64,000 nt of DNA from Hydractinia symbiolongicarpus. Lineage: Eukaryota > Cnidaria > Hydrozoa > Anthoathecata > Hydractiniidae. The stretch is from contig NC_079882.1 in assembly GCF_029227915.1 (NCBI RefSeq), positions 15,698,501 to 15,762,500 of the forward strand. The letters are read 5' to 3'. A program made the position numbers and the translations under genes. The notes below the pieces were generated by a model. It was not told the DNA's origin. It worked only from the letters and a program-made list of their open reading frames with translations, and made no database searches. Positions 12,300 through 26,400 of the stretch are shown here, one piece after another. How positions within the stretch are numbered: the first letter of the stretch is position 1; every line of letters begins with the position of its first letter.

Positions 12300-13573
12300 A
12301 CTTGGAACGTTGTAGTGCATTGAGACTGGAAGGAATGGTCCAATGGTAACCTGCGTAGGCAGATGGAACCACGTGATTTACGTGTGAGGACTTTATTAGA
12401 CTGCAAAAGCCCATATTACAGCCTTTATAGGACTGTGCACGTAGTTAAGAGTGTCTTAAGGCAACGGCGCTAATGAAAACGACTTGAGACGTTGTAGCAC
12501 ATTGAAACTGAAAGGACTAAGCCAATGGAAACCTGCACAGGCAAATGGAACCACGTGATTTACGTGTGAGGCTTTTATTAGACTGCAAAAGGCCATAATA
12601 CAGCCTTTATAGGACTGTGGACGTAGTTAAGAGTGTTCTAAGGCAACTTCGCTAATGAAAACGACTTGGGACGTTGTAACGCATTGAGAATGGAAGGACT
12701 AGGTCAATGGTGACCTGCGCAGACCGGTGAAACCACGTGATTAACGTGTGAGGCCTTTATTAGACTGTAAAGGGCCATATTACAGCCTTTATAGGACTGT
12801 GCACGTAGTTAAGAGTGTTCTAAGGCAACTTCGCCATTGAAAATGACTTGGGACGTTGTAGCGCATTGAAACTGTAAGGACTAGGCCAATGGTAAGCTAC
12901 GCAGACAGGTGAAACCACGTGATTTACGTGTGAGGCCTTTATTACACTGCAAAAGGCCATATTACAGCCTTTATAGGACTGTGCACGTAGTTAAGAGTGT
13001 TGTATAGCAACGGCGCCAATGAAAACGACTTGGGACGTTGTAGCGCATTGAGACTGTAAGGACTAGGCCAATGGTAACCTACGCAGACAGGTGAAACCAC
13101 GTGATTTACGTGTGAGGCCTTTATTACACTGCAAAAGGCCATATTACAGCCTTTATAGGACTGTGCACGTAGTTAAGAGTGTTGTAAAGCAACGGCGCCA
13201 ATGAAAACGACTTGGGACGTTGTAGCGCATTGAGACTGTAAGGACTAGGCCAATGGTAACCTGCGCAGACAGGTGAAACCACGTGATTAACGTGTGAGGC
13301 CTTTATTAGACTGTAAAGGGCCATATTACAGCCTTTATAGGACTGTGCACGTAGTTAAAAGTGTTCTAAGGCAACTTCGCCATTGAAAATGACTTGGGAC
13401 GTTGTAGCGCATTGAGACTGTAAGGACTAGGCCAATGGTAAGCTACGCAGACAGGTGAAACCACGTGATTTACGTGTGAGGCCTTTATTACACTGCAAAA
13501 GGCCATATTACAGCATTTATAGGAGTGTGCACGTAGTTAAGAGTGTTGTAAAGCAACGGCGCCAATGAAAACG
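12300..13573. repeat. 1,274-bp seven-monomer segment, left copy
   Basis: This is exactly 7 x 182 bp and is followed directly by a second copy. Private marks shared by both copies include GTTGTATAGCAACGG (near 13,001 and 14,275) and TTTATAGGAGTGTGCACG (near 13,518 and 14,792). By eye I count three mismatches between the two copies. Confidence 0.88.
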
Positions 13574-13688
13574 ACTTGGAACGTTGTAGTGCATTGAGAC
13601 TGGAAGGAATGGTCCAATGGTAACCTGCGTAGGCAGATGGAACCACGTGATTTACGTGTGAGGACTTTATTAGACTGCAAAAGCCCAT
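13488..13688. repeat. Hybrid monomer carrying a crossover junction
   Basis: The left part (ACAGCATTTATAGGAGTG, then GGCGCCAATGAAAACGAC) matches the monomer at 14,762. The right part (GGAACGTTGTAGTG, then GGAATGGTCC and GCGTAGGCAG) matches the monomer at 12,214. The last left-specific base is G13573 and the first right-specific base is A13580, so the exchange lies in the shared ACTTGG at 13,574-13,579. This junction created the 1,274-bp duplication. Confidence 0.85.
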
Positions 13689-14847
13689 ATTACAGCCTTT
13701 ATAGGACTGTGCACGTAGTTAAGAGTGTCTTAAGGCAACGGCGCTAATGAAAACGACTTGAGACGTTGTAGCACATTAAAACTGAAAGGACTAAGCCAAT
13801 GGAAACCTGCACAGGCAAATGGAACCACGTGATTTACGTGTGAGGCTTTTATTAGACTGCAAAAGGCCATAATACAGCCTTTATAGGACTGTGGACGTAG
13901 TTAAGAGTGTTCTAAGGCAACTTCGCTAATGAAAACGACTTGGGACGTTGTAACGCATTGAGAATGGAAGGACTAGGTCAATGGTGACCTGCGCAGACCG
14001 GTGAAACCACGTGATTAACGTGTGAGGCCTTTATTAGACTGTAAAGGGCCATATTACAGCCTTTATAGGACTGTGCACGTAGTTAAGAGTGTTCTAAGGC
14101 AACTTCGCCATTGAAAATGACTTGGGACGTTGTAGCGCATTGAAACTGTAAGGACTAGGCCAATGGTAAGCTACGCAGACAGGTGAAACCACGTGATTTA
14201 CGTGTGAGGCCTTTATTACACTGCAAAAGGCCATATTACAGCCTTTATAGGACTGTGCACGTAGTTAAGAGTGTTGTATAGCAACGGCGCCAATGAAAAC
14301 GACTTGGGACGTTGTAGCGCATTGAGACTGTAAGGACTAGGCCAATGGTAACCTACGCAGACAGGTGAAACCACGTGATTTACGTGTGAGGCCTTTATTA
14401 CACAGCAAAAGGCCATATTACAGCCTTTATAGGACTGTGCACGTAGTTAAGAGTGTTGTAAAGCAACGGCGCCAATGAAAACGACTTGGGACGTTGTAGC
14501 GCATTGAGACTGTAAGGACTAGGCCAATGGTAACCTGCGCAGACAGGTGAAACCACGTGATTAACGTGTGAGGCCTTTATTAGACTGTAAAGGGCCATAT
14601 TACAGCCTTTATAGGACTGTGCACGTAGTTAAAAGTGTTCTAAGGCAACTTCGCCATTGAAAATGACTTGGGACGTTGTAGCGCATTGAGACTGTAAGGA
14701 CTAGGCCAATGGTAAGCTACGCAGACAGGTGAAACCACGTGATTTACGTGTGAGGCCTTTATTACACTGCAAAAGGCCATATTACAGCATTTATAGGAGT
14801 GTGCACGTAGTTAAGAGTGTTGTAAAGCAACGACGCCAATGAAAACG
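13574..14847. repeat. 1,274-bp seven-monomer segment, right copy
   Basis: It repeats 12,300-13,573 at offset 1,274. The three differences seen are CACATTAAAACTG (13,77x), TTACACAGCAAAAG (near 14,403) and AACGACGCC (near 14,832). Super-unit B copy 2 has only one copy of this segment (near 21,670-22,940), so the duplication is later than, or was lost after, the B duplication. Confidence 0.86.
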
Positions 14848-17758
14848 ACTTGGGACGTTGTAGCGCATTAAGACTGTAAGGACTAGGCCAATGGTAACCT
14901 GCGCAGACAGGTGAAACCACGTGATTTACGTGTGAGGCCTTTATTAGACTGCAAAAGGCCATATTACAGCCTTTATAGGACTGTGCACGTAGTTAAGAGT
15001 GTTGTAAAGCAACGGCGCCAATGAAAACGACTTGGGACGTTGTAGCGCATTGAGACTGTAAGGACTAGGCTAATGGTAACCTACGCAGACAGGTGAAACC
15101 ACGTGATTTACGTGTGAGGCCTTTATTACACTGCAAAAGGCCATATTACAGCCTTTATAGGACTGTGCACGTAGTTAAGAGTGTTGTAAAGCAACGGCGC
15201 CAATGAAAACGACCTGGGACGTTGTAGCGCATTGAGACTGTAAGGACTAGGCCAATGGTAACCTGCGCAGACAGGTGAAACCACGTGATTTACGTGTGAG
15301 GCCTTTATTAGACTGCAAAAGGCCATATTACAGCCTTTATAGGACTGTGCACGTAGTTAAGAGTGTTCTAAGGCAACTTCGCCAATGAAAACGACTTGGG
15401 ACGTTGTAGTGCATTGAGACTGGAAGGAATAGTCAAATGGCAACCTGCGCAGCCAGATGGAACTATGTGATTTACGTGTGAGGCCTTTATTAGACTGCAA
15501 AAGGCCATATTACAGCCTTTATAGGACTGTGCACGTAGTTCAGAGTGTTGTAAAGCAATGGCGCTAATGAAAACGACTTGGGACGTTGTAGCACATGGAG
15601 ACTGGAAGGACTAGACCAATTGTAACCTGCGCAGGCAGGTGAAACCACGTGATTTACGTATGAAGCCTTTACTAGACCGCAAAAGGCCAAATACAGCCTT
15701 TATACGACTGTGCACGTAGTTAAGAGTGTTGTAAGGCAACGGCGCTAATGAAAACGACTTGGGACGTTTTAGCGCATTGAAATTGGAAGGACTAGGCCAA
15801 TGGTAACCTGCGCAGACCGGTAAAACCACGTGATTTACGTGTGAGGCCTTTATTAGACTGCAAAAGGCCATATTACAGCCTTTATGGGACTGTGCACGTA
15901 GTTAAGAGTGTTGTAAAGCAACGGCGCCAATGAAAACGACTTGGGACGTTGTAGCGCATTGAGACTGTAAGGACTAGGCCAATGGTAACCTGCGCAGACA
16001 GGTGAAACCACGTGATTTACGTGTGAGGCCTTTATTAGACTGCAAAAGGCCATATTACAGCCTTTATAAGACTGTGCACGTAGTTAAGAGTGTTGTAAAG
16101 CAACGGCGCCAATGACTTTACTACACTGTAAAAGGCCATAATACAGCCTTTATAGGACTGTGCACGTAGTTAAGAGTGTTCTAAGGCAACTTTGCCAATG
16201 AAAACGACTTGGGACGGTGTAGTGCATTGAGACTGGAAGGAATAGTCCAATGGTAACCTGCGCAGGCATATGGAACCACGTGATTTACGAGTGAGGCCTT
16301 TATTAGACTGCAAAAGGCCATATTACAGACTTTATAGGACTGTGCACGTAGTTAAGAGTGTTCTAAGGCAACTTCGCCAATGAAAACGACTTGGGACGTT
16401 GTAGTGCATTGAGACTGGAAGGAATAGTCAAATGGCAACCTGCGCAGGCAGATGGAACCACGTGATTTACGTGTGACGCCTTTATTAGACTGCAAAAGGC
16501 CATAATACAGCCTTTATAGGACTGTGGACGTAGTTAAGAGTGTTGTAAGGCAACGGCGCTAGTGAAAACGACTTGGGACGTTGTAGCGCATTGAGACTGG
16601 AAGGACTAGGTCAATGGTGACCTGCGCAGACCGGTGAAACCACGTGATTAACGTGTGAGGCCTTTATTAGACTGCAAAAGGCCATATTACAGCCTTTATA
16701 GGACTGTGCACGTAGTTAAGAGTGTTCTAAGGCAACTTCGCCATTGAAAATGACTTGGGACGTTGTAGCGCATTGAGACTGTAAGGACTAGGCCAATGGT
16801 AACCTAGGCAGACAGGTGAAACCACGTGATTTACGTGTGAGGCCTTTATTACACTGCAAAAGGCCATATTACAGCCTTTATAGGACTGTGCACGTAGCTA
16901 AGAGTGTTGTTAAGCAACGGCGCCAATGAAAACGACTTGGGACGTTGTAGCGCATTGAGACTGTAAGGACTAGGCCAATGGTAACCTACGCAGACAGGTG
17001 AAACCACGTGATTTGCGTGTGAGGCCTTTATTACACTGCAAAAGGCCATATTACAGCCTTTATAGGACTGTGCACGTAGTTAAGAGTGTTGTAAAGCAAC
17101 GGCGCCAATGAAAACGACTTGGGACGTTGTAGCGCATTGAGACTGTAAGGACTAGGCCAATGGTAACCTGCGCAGACAGGTGAAACCACGTGATTTACGT
17201 GTGAGGCCTTTATTAGACTGCAAAAGGCCATATTACAGCCTTTATAGGACTGTGCACGTAGTTAAGAGTGTTCTAAGGCAACTTCGCCAATGAAAACGAC
17301 TTGGGACGTTGTAGTGCATTGAGACTGGAAGGAATAGTCAAATGGCAACCTGCACAGGCAGATGGAACTATGTGATTTACGTGTGAGGCCTTTATTAAAC
17401 TGCAAAAGGCCATATTACAGCCTTTATAGGACTGTGCACGTAGTTAAGAGTGTTGTAAAGCAATGGCGCTAATGAAAACGACTTGGGACGTTGTAGCACA
17501 TGGAGACTGGAAGGACTAGACCAATGGTAACCTGCGCAGGCAGGTGAAACCACGTGATTTACGTATGAAGCCTTTACTAGACCGCAAAAGGCCAAATTAC
17601 AGCCTTTATAGGACTGTGCACGTAGTTAAGAGTGTTGTAAGGCAACGGCGCTAATGAAAACGACTTGGGACGTTGTAGCGCATTGAAATTGGAAGGACTA
17701 GGCCAATGGTAACCTGCACAGACCGGTGAAACCACGTGATTTACGTGTGAGGCCTTTA

Positions 17759-17962
17759 TTAGACTGCAAAAGGCCATATTACAGCCTTTATAGGACTGTG
17801 CACGTAAGAGTTAAGAGTGTTGTAAAGCAATGGCGCTAATGAAAACGACTTGGGATGTTGTAGCGCATTGAGACTGTAAGGACTAGACCAATGGTAACCT
17901 GCGCAGACAGGTGAAACAACGTGATTTACGTGTGAGGCCTTTATTAGACTGCAAAAGGCCAT
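17759..17962. repeat. 185-bp monomer with 3-bp insertion (first of 17 copies)
   Basis: GCACGTAGTTAAGAG becomes GCACGTAAGAGTTAAGAG, giving two AAGAG motifs and 3 extra bases. CACGTAAGAGTT begins near 17801, 25894, 28625, 29989, 31534, 32897, 50475, 51752, 52484, 55287, 56200 and 58657. A derived form CACCTAAGAGTT occurs near 54375, 57745, 60748, 61844 and 62392. There is no copy before 17.8 kb. Confidence 0.88.
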
Positions 17963-18299
17963 ATTACAGCCTTTATGGGACTGTGCACGTAGTTAAGAGT
18001 GTTGTAAAGCAACGGCGCCAATGAAAACGACTTGGGACGTTGTAGCGCATTGAGACTGTAAGGACTAGGCCAATGGTAACCTGCGCAGCCAGATGGAACT
18101 ATGTGATTTACGTGTGAGGCCTTTATTAGACTGCAAAAGGCCATATTACAGCCTTTATAGGACTGTGCACGTAGTTCAGAGTGTTGTAAAGCAATGGCGC
18201 TAATGAAAACGACTTGGGACGTTGTAGCACATGGAGACTGGAAGGACTAGACCAATGGTAACCTGCGCAGGCAGTTGAAACCACGTGATTTACGTGTGA

Positions 18300-21200
18300 G
18301 GCCTTTATTAGACTGCAAAAGGCCATATTACAGCCTTTATAGGACTGTGCACGTAGTTAAGAGTGTTCTAAGGCAATTTCGCCATTGAAAATGACTTGGG
18401 ACGTTGTAGCGCATTGAGACTGTAAGGACTAGGCCAATGGTAACCTAGGCAGACAGGTGAAACCACGTGATTTACGTGTGAGGCCTTTATTACACTGCAA
18501 AAGGCCATATTACAGCCTTTATAGGACTGTGCACGTAGTTAAGAGTGTTCTAAGGCAACTTCGCCAATGAAAACGACTTGGGACGTTGTAGTGCATTGAG
18601 ACTGGAAGGAATAGTCAAATGGCAACCTGCGCAGGCAGATGGAACTATGTGATTTACGTGTGAGGCCTTTATTAAACTGCAAAAGGCCATATTACAGCCT
18701 TTATAGGACTGTGCACGTAGTTAAGAGTGTTGTAAAGCAATGGCGCTAATGAAAACGACTTGGGACGTTGTAGCACATGGAGACTGGAAGGACTAGACCA
18801 ATGGTAATCTGCGCAGACAGGTGAAACCACGTGATTTACGTGTGAGGCCTTTATTAGACTGCAAAAGGCCATATTATAGCTTTTATAGGACTGTGCACGT
18901 AGTTAAGAGTGTTCTAAGGCAACTTCGCCAATGAAAACGACTTGGGACGTTGTAGCACATTGAGACTGGAAGGACTAGCCAATGGGAACCTGCACAGGCA
19001 AATGGAACCACGTGATTTACGTGTGAGGCCTTTATTAGACTGCAAAAGGCCATAATACAGCCTTTATAGGACTAGGGCGTAGTTAAGAGTGTTCTAAGGC
19101 AACTTCGCTAATGAAAACGACTTGGGACGTTGTAGCGCATTGAGACTGGAAGGACTAGGCCAATGGTAACCTGCGCAGACCGGTGAAACCACGTGATTTA
19201 CGGGTGAGGCCTTTATTAGACTGCAAAAGGCCATATTACAGCCTTTATAGGACTGTGCACGTATTTAAGAGTGTTGTAAGGCAACAGCGATAATGAAAAC
19301 GACTTGAGACGTTGTAGCGCATTTAGACTGGAAGGAATAGTCCAATGGTAACCTGCGCAGACCGATGAAACCACGTGATTAACGTGTGAGGCCTTTATTA
19401 GACTGCAAAAGGCCAAATTACAGCCTTTTTAGGACTGTGCACGTAGTTAAGAGTGTTGTAAGGCAACGGCGCTAATGAAAACCACTTGGAACGTTGTAGT
19501 GCATTGAGACTGGAAGGAATGGTCCAATGGTAACCTGCGTAGGCAGATGGAACCACGTGATTTACGTGTGAGGACTTTATTAGACTGCAAAAGGCCATAT
19601 TACAGCCTTTATAGGACTGTGCACGTAGTTAAGAGTGTCTTAAGGCAACGGCGCTAATGAAAACGACTTGAGACGTTGTAGCGCATTGAGACTGTAAGGA
19701 CTAGGCCAATGGTAACCTACGCAGACAGGTGAAACCACGTGATTTACGTGTGAGGCCTTTATTACACTGCAAAAGGCCATATTACAGCCTTTATAGGACT
19801 GTGCACGTAGTTAAGAGTGTTGTAAAGCAACGGCGCCAATGAAAACGACTTGGGACGTTGTAGCGCATTGAGACTGTAAGGACTAGGCCAATGGTAACCT
19901 ACGCAGACAGGTGAAACCACGTGATTTACGTGTGAGGCCTTTATTACACTGCAAAAGGCCATATTACAGCCTTTATAGGACTGTGCACGTAGTTAAGAGT
20001 TTTGTAAAGCAACGGCGCCAATGAAAACGACTTGGGACGTTGTAGCGCATTGAGACTGTAAGGACTAGGCCAATGGTAACCTGCGCAGACAGGTGAAACC
20101 ACGTGATTAACGTGTGAGGCCTTTATTAGACTGTAAAGGGCCATATTACAGCCTTTATAGGACTGTGCACGTAGTTAAGAGTGTTCTAAGGCAACTTCGC
20201 CATTGAAAATGACTTGGGACGTTGTAGCGCATGGAGACTGTAAGGACTAGGCCAATGGTAAGCTACGCAGACAGGTGAAACCACGTGATTTACGTGTGAG
20301 GCCTTTATTACACTGCAAAAGGCCATATTACAGCCTTTATAGGACTGTGCACGTAGTTAAGAGTGTTGTAAAGCAACGGCGCCAATGAAAACGACTTGGA
20401 ACGTTGTAGCGCATTAAGACTGTAAGGACTAGGCCAATGGTAACCTGCGCAGACAGGTGAAACCACGTGATTTACGTGTGAGGCCTTTATTAGACTGCAA
20501 AAGGCCATATTACAGCCTTTATAGGACTGTGCACGTAGTTAAAAGTGTTGTAAAGCAACGGCGCCAATGAAAACGACTTGGGACGTTGTAGCGCATTGAG
20601 ACTGTAAGGACTAGGCCAATGGTAACCTACGCAGACAGGTGAAACCACGTGATTTACGTGTGAGGCCTTTATTACACTGCAAAAGGCCATATTACAGCCT
20701 TTATAGGACTGTGCACGTAGTTAAGAGTGTTGTAAAGCAACGGCGCCAATGAAAACGACTTGGGACGTTGTAGCGCATTGAGACTGTAAGGACTAGGCCA
20801 ATGGTAACCTGCGCAGACAAGTGAAACCACGTGATTTACGTGTGAGGCCTTTATTAGACTGCAAAAGGCCATATTACAGCCTTTATAGGACTGTGCACGT
20901 AGTTAAGAGTGTTCTAAGGCAACTTCGCCAATGAAAACGACTTGGGACGTTGTAGTGCATTGAGACTGGAAGGAATAGTCAAATGGCAACCTGCGCAGCC
21001 AGATGGAACTATGTGATTTACGTGTGAGGCCTTTATTAGACTGCAAAAGGCCATATTACAGCCTTTATAGGACTGTGCACGTAGTTTAGAGTGTTGTAAA
21101 GCAATGGCGCTAATGAAAACGACTTGGAACGTTGTAGCACATGGAGACTGGAAGGACTAGACCAATGGTAACCTGCGCAGGCAGGTGAAACCACGTGATT

Positions 21201-24200
21201 TACGTATGAAGCCTTTACTAGACCGCAAAAGGCCAAATACAGCCTTTATAGGACTGTGCACGTAGTTAAGAGTGTTGTAAGGCAACGGCGCTAATGAAAA
21301 CGACTTGGGACGTTGTAGCGCATTGAAATTGGAAGGACTAGGCCAATGGTAACCTGCGTAGGCAGATGGAACCACGTGATTTACGTGTGAGGACTTTATT
21401 AGACTGCAAAATGCCATATTACAGCCTTTATAGGACTGTGCACGTAGTTAAGAGTGTCTTAAGGCAACGGCGCTAATGAAAACGACTTGAGACGTTGTAG
21501 CACATTGAAACTGAAAGGACTAAGCCAATGAAAACCTGCACAGGCAAATGCAACCACGTGATTTACGTGTGAGGCCTTTATTAGACTGCAAAAGGCCATA
21601 ATACAGCCTTTATAGGACTGTGCACGTAGTTAAGAGTGTTGTAAGGCAACGGCGCTAATGAAAACCACTTGGAACGTTGTAGTGCATTGAGACTGGAAGG
21701 AATGGTCCAATGGTAACCTGCGTAGGCAGATGGAACCACGTGATTTACGTGTGAGGACTTTATTAGACTGCAAAAGCCCATATTACAGCCTTTATAGGAC
21801 TGTGCACGTAGTTAAGAGTGTCTTAAGGCAACGGCGCTAATGAAAACGACTTGAGACGTTGTAGCACATTGAAACTGAAAGGACTAAGCCAATGGAAACC
21901 TGCACAGGCAAATGGAACCACGTGATTTACGTGTGAGGCTTTTATTAGACTGCAAAAGGCCATAATACAGCCTTTATAGGACTGTGGACGTAGTTAAGAG
22001 TGTTCTAAGGCAACTTCGCTAATGAAAACGACTTGGGACGTTGTAACGCATTGAGAATGGAAGGACTAGGTCAATGGTGACCTGCGCAGACCGGTGAAAC
22101 CACGTGATTAACGTGTGAGGCCTTTATTAGACTGTAAAGGGCCATATTACAGCCTTTATAGGACTGTGCACGTAGTTAAGAGTGTTCTAAGGCAACTTCG
22201 CCATTGAAAATGACTTGGGACGTTGTAGCGCATTGAAACTGTAAGGACTAGGCCAATGGTAAGCTACGCAGACAGGTGAAACCACGTGATTTACGTGTGA
22301 GGCCTTTATTACACTGCAAAAGGCCATATTACAGCCTTTATAGGACTGTGCACGTAGTTAAGAGTGTTGTATAGCAACGGCGCCAATGAAAACGACTTGG
22401 GACGTTGTAGCGCATTGAGACTGTAAGGACTAGGCCAATGGTAACCTACGCAGACAGGTGAAACCACGTGATTTACGTGTGAGGCCTTTATTACACTGCA
22501 AAAGGCCATATTACAGCCTTTATAGGACTGTGCACGTAGTTAAGAGTGTTGTAAAGCAACGGCGCCAATGAAAACGACTTGGGACGTTGTAGCGCATTGA
22601 GACTGTAAGGACTAGGCCAATGGTAACCTGCGCAGACAGGTGAAACCACGTGATTAACGTGTGAGGCCTTTATTAGACTGTAAAGGGCCATATTACAGCC
22701 TTTATAGGACTGTGCACGTAGTTAAAAGTGTTCTAAGGCAACTTCGCCATTGAAAATGACTTGGGACGTTGTAGCGCATTGAGACTGTAAGGACTAGGCC
22801 AATGGTAAGCTACGCAGACAGGTGAAACCACGTGATTTACGTGTGAGGCCTTTATTACACTGCAAAAGGCCATATTACAGCATTTATAGGAGTGTGCACG
22901 TAGTTAAGAGTGTTGTAAAGCAACGGCGCCAATGAAAACGACTTGGGACGTTGTAGCGCATTAAGACTGTAAGGACTAGGCCAATGGTAACCTGCGCAGA
23001 CAGGTGAAACCACGTGATTTACGTGTGAGGCCTTTATTAGACTGCAAAAGGCCATATTACAGCCTTTATAGGACTGTGCACGTAGTTAAGAGTGTTGTAA
23101 AGCAACGGCGCCAATGAAAACGACTTGGGACGTTGTAGCGCATTGAGACTGTAAGGACTAGGCTAATGGTAACCTACGCAGACAGGTGAAACCACGTGAT
23201 TTACGTGTGAGGCCTTTATTACACTGCAAAAGGCCATATTACAGCCTTTATAGGACTGTGCACGTAGTTAAGAGTGTTGTAAAGCAACGGCGCCAATGAA
23301 AACGACCTGGGACGTTGTAGCGCATTGAGACTGTAAGGACTAGGCCAATGGTAACCTGCGCAGACAGGTGAAACCACGTGATTTACGTGTGAGGCCTTTA
23401 TTAGACTGCAAAAGGCCATATTACAGCCTTTATAGGACTGTGCACGTAGTTAAGAGTGTTCTAAGGCAACTTCGCCAATGAAAACGACTTGGGACGTTGT
23501 AGTGCATTGAGACTGGAAGGAATAGTCAAATGGCAACCTGCGCAGCCAGATGGAACTATGTGATTTACGTGTGAGGCCTTTATTAGACTGCAAAAGGCCA
23601 TATTACAGCCTTTATAGGACTGTGCACGTAGTTCAGAGTGTTGTAAAGCAATGGCGCTAATGAAAACGACTTGGGACGTTGTAGCACATGGAGACTGGAA
23701 GGACTAGACCAATGGTAACCTGCGCAGGCAGGTGAAACCACGTGATTTACGTATGAAGCCTTTACTAGACCGCAAAAGGCCAAATACAGCCTTTATAGGA
23801 CTGTGCACGTAGTTAAGAGTGTTGTAAGGCAACGGCGCTAATGAAAACGACTTGGGACGTTGTAGCGCATTGAAATTGGAAGGACTAGGCCAATGGTAAC
23901 CTGCGCAGACCGGTAAAACCACGTGATTTACGTGTGAGGCCTTTATTAGACTGCAAAAGGCCATATTACAGCCTTTATGGGACTGTGCACGTAGTTAAGA
24001 GTGTTGTAAAGCAACGGCGCCAATGAAAACGACTTGGGACGTTGTAGCGCATTGAGACTGTAAGGACTAGGCCAATGGTAACCTGCGCAGACAGGTGAAA
24101 CCACGTGATTTACGTGTGAGGCCTTTATTAGACTGCAAAAGGCCATATTACAGCCTTTATAAGACTGTGCACGTAGTTAAGAGTGTTGTAAAGCAACGGC

Positions 24201-26400
24201 GCCAATGACTTTACTACACTGTAAAAGGCCATAATACAGCCTTTATAGGACTGTGCACGTAGTTAAGAGTGTTCTAAGGCAACTTTGCCAATGAAAACGA
24301 CTTGGGACGGTGTAGTGCATTGAGACTGGAAGGAATAGTCCAATGGTAACCTGCGCAGGCATATGGAACCACGTGATTTACGAGTGAGGCCTTTATTAGA
24401 CTGCAAAAGGCCATATTACAGACTTTATAGGACTGTGCACGTAGTTAAGAGTGTTCTAAGGCAACTTCGCCAATGAAAACGACTTGGGACGTTGTAGTGC
24501 ATTGAGACTGGAAGGAATAGTCAAATGGCAACCTGCGCAGGCAGATGGAACCACGTGATTTACGTGTGACGCCTTTATTAGACTGCAAAAGGCCATAATA
24601 CAGCCTTTATAGGACTGTGGACGTAGTTAAGAGTGTTGTAAGGCAACGGCGCTAGTGAAAACGACTTGGGACGTTGTAGCGCATTGAGACTGGAAGGACT
24701 AGGTCAATGGTGACCTGCGCAGACCGGTGAAACCACGTGATTAACGTGTGAGGCCTTTATTAGACTGCAAAAGGCCATATTACAGCCTTTATAGGACTGT
24801 GCACGTAGTTAAGAGTGTTCTAAGGCAACTTCGCCATTGAAAATGACTTGGGACGTTGTAGCGCATTGAGACTGTAAGGACTAGGCCAATGGTAACCTAG
24901 GCAGACAGGTGAAACCACGTGATTTACGTGTGAGGCCTTTATTACACTGCAAAAGGCCATATTACAGCCTTTATAGGACTGTGCACGTAGTTAAGAGTGT
25001 TGTTAAGCAACGGCGCCAATGAAAACGACTTGGGACGTTGTAGCGCATTGAGACTGTAAGGACTAGGCCAATGGTAACCTACGCAGACAGGTGAAACCAC
25101 GTGATTTGCGTGTGAGGCCTTTATTACACTGCAAAAGGCCATATTACAGCCTTTATAGGACTGTGCACGTAGTTAAGAGTGTTGTAAAGCAACGGCGCCA
25201 ATGAAAACGACTTGGGACGTTGTAGCGCATTGAGACTGTAAGGACTAGGCCAATGGTAACCTGCGCAGACAGGTGAAACCACGTGATTTACGTGTGAGGC
25301 CTTTATTAGACTGCAAAAGGCCATATTACAGCCTTTATAGGACTGTGCACGTAGTTAAGAGTGTTCTAAGGCAACTTCGCCAATGAAAACGACTTGGGAC
25401 GTTGTAGTGCATTGAGACTGGAAGGAATAGTCAAATGGCAACCTGCACAGGCAGATGGAACTATGTGATTTACGTGTGAGGCCTTTATTAAACTGCAAAA
25501 GGCCATATTACAGCCTTTATAGGACTGTGCACGTAGTTAAGAGTGTTGTAAAGCAATGGCGCTAATGAAAACGACTTGGGACGTTGTAGCACATGGAGAC
25601 TGGAAGGACTAGACCAATGGTAACCTGCGCAGGCAGGTGAAACCACGTGATTTACGTATGAAGCCTTTACTAGACCGCAAAAGGCCAAATTACAGCCTTT
25701 ATAGGACTGTGCACGTAGTTAAGAGTGTTGTAAGGCAACGGCGCTAATGAAAACGACTTGGGACGTTGTAGCGCATTGAAATTGGAAGGACTAGGCCAAT
25801 GGTAACCTGCACAGACCGGTGAAACCACGTGATTTACGTGTGAGGCCTTTATTAGACTGCAAAAGGCCATATTACAGCCTTTATAGGACTGTGCACGTAA
25901 GAGTTAAGAGTGTTGTAAAGCAATGGCGCTAATGAAAACGACTTGGGATGTTGTAGCGCATTGAGACTGTAAGGACTAGACCAATGGTAACCTGCACAGA
26001 CAGGTGAAACAACGTGATTTACGTGTGAGGCCTTTATTAGACTGCAAAACGCCATATTACAGCCTTTATGGGACTGTGCACGTAGTTAAGAGTGTTGTAA
26101 AGCAACGGCGCCAATGAAAACGACTTGGGACGTTGTAGCGCATTGAGACTGTAAGGACTAGGCCAATGGTAACCTGCGCAGCCAGATGGAACTATGTGAT
26201 TTACGTGTGAGGCCTTTATTAGACTGCAAAAGGCCATATTACAGCCTTTATAGGACTGTGCACGTAGTTCAGAGTGTTGTAAAGCAATGGCGCTAATGAA
26301 AACGACTTGGGACGTTGTAGCACATGGAGACTGGAAGGACTAGACCAATGGCAACCTGCGCAGGCAGTTGAAACCACGTGATTTACGTGTGAGGCCTTTA
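18300..26400. repeat. Super-unit B copy 2 (about 8.1 kb)
   Basis: This is the second B copy. Compared with copy 1 it has one extra 363-bp segment near 21,235-21,600 (a 181-bp and a 182-bp monomer) and lacks the 1,274-bp duplication, which accounts for the net length difference of 911 bp (9,004 versus 8,093). Identity to copy 1 is very high by eye, with isolated substitutions such as GCACAGACAGG near 25,994 and AAAACGCC near 26,046. Confidence 0.8.

Larger units (their letters stand above)
9296..18299. repeat. Super-unit B copy 1 (about 9.0 kb)
   Basis: It matches 18,300 onward at offset 9,004 up to about 12,230, then at offset 9,367, and finally at offset 8,093 from about 15,000 to the end. 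It contains HOR-A-like segments: about 15,000-16,300 matches HOR-A copy 3 at offset 9,996, including its 181-bp and 86-bp monomers, and about 12,942-13,324 matches HOR-A copy 2 at offset 8,540. Near 9,974 and 10,070 two adjacent monomers each lack one base (GGACTAGCCAATGGG and GGACTAGGGCGTAG). Confidence 0.8.
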
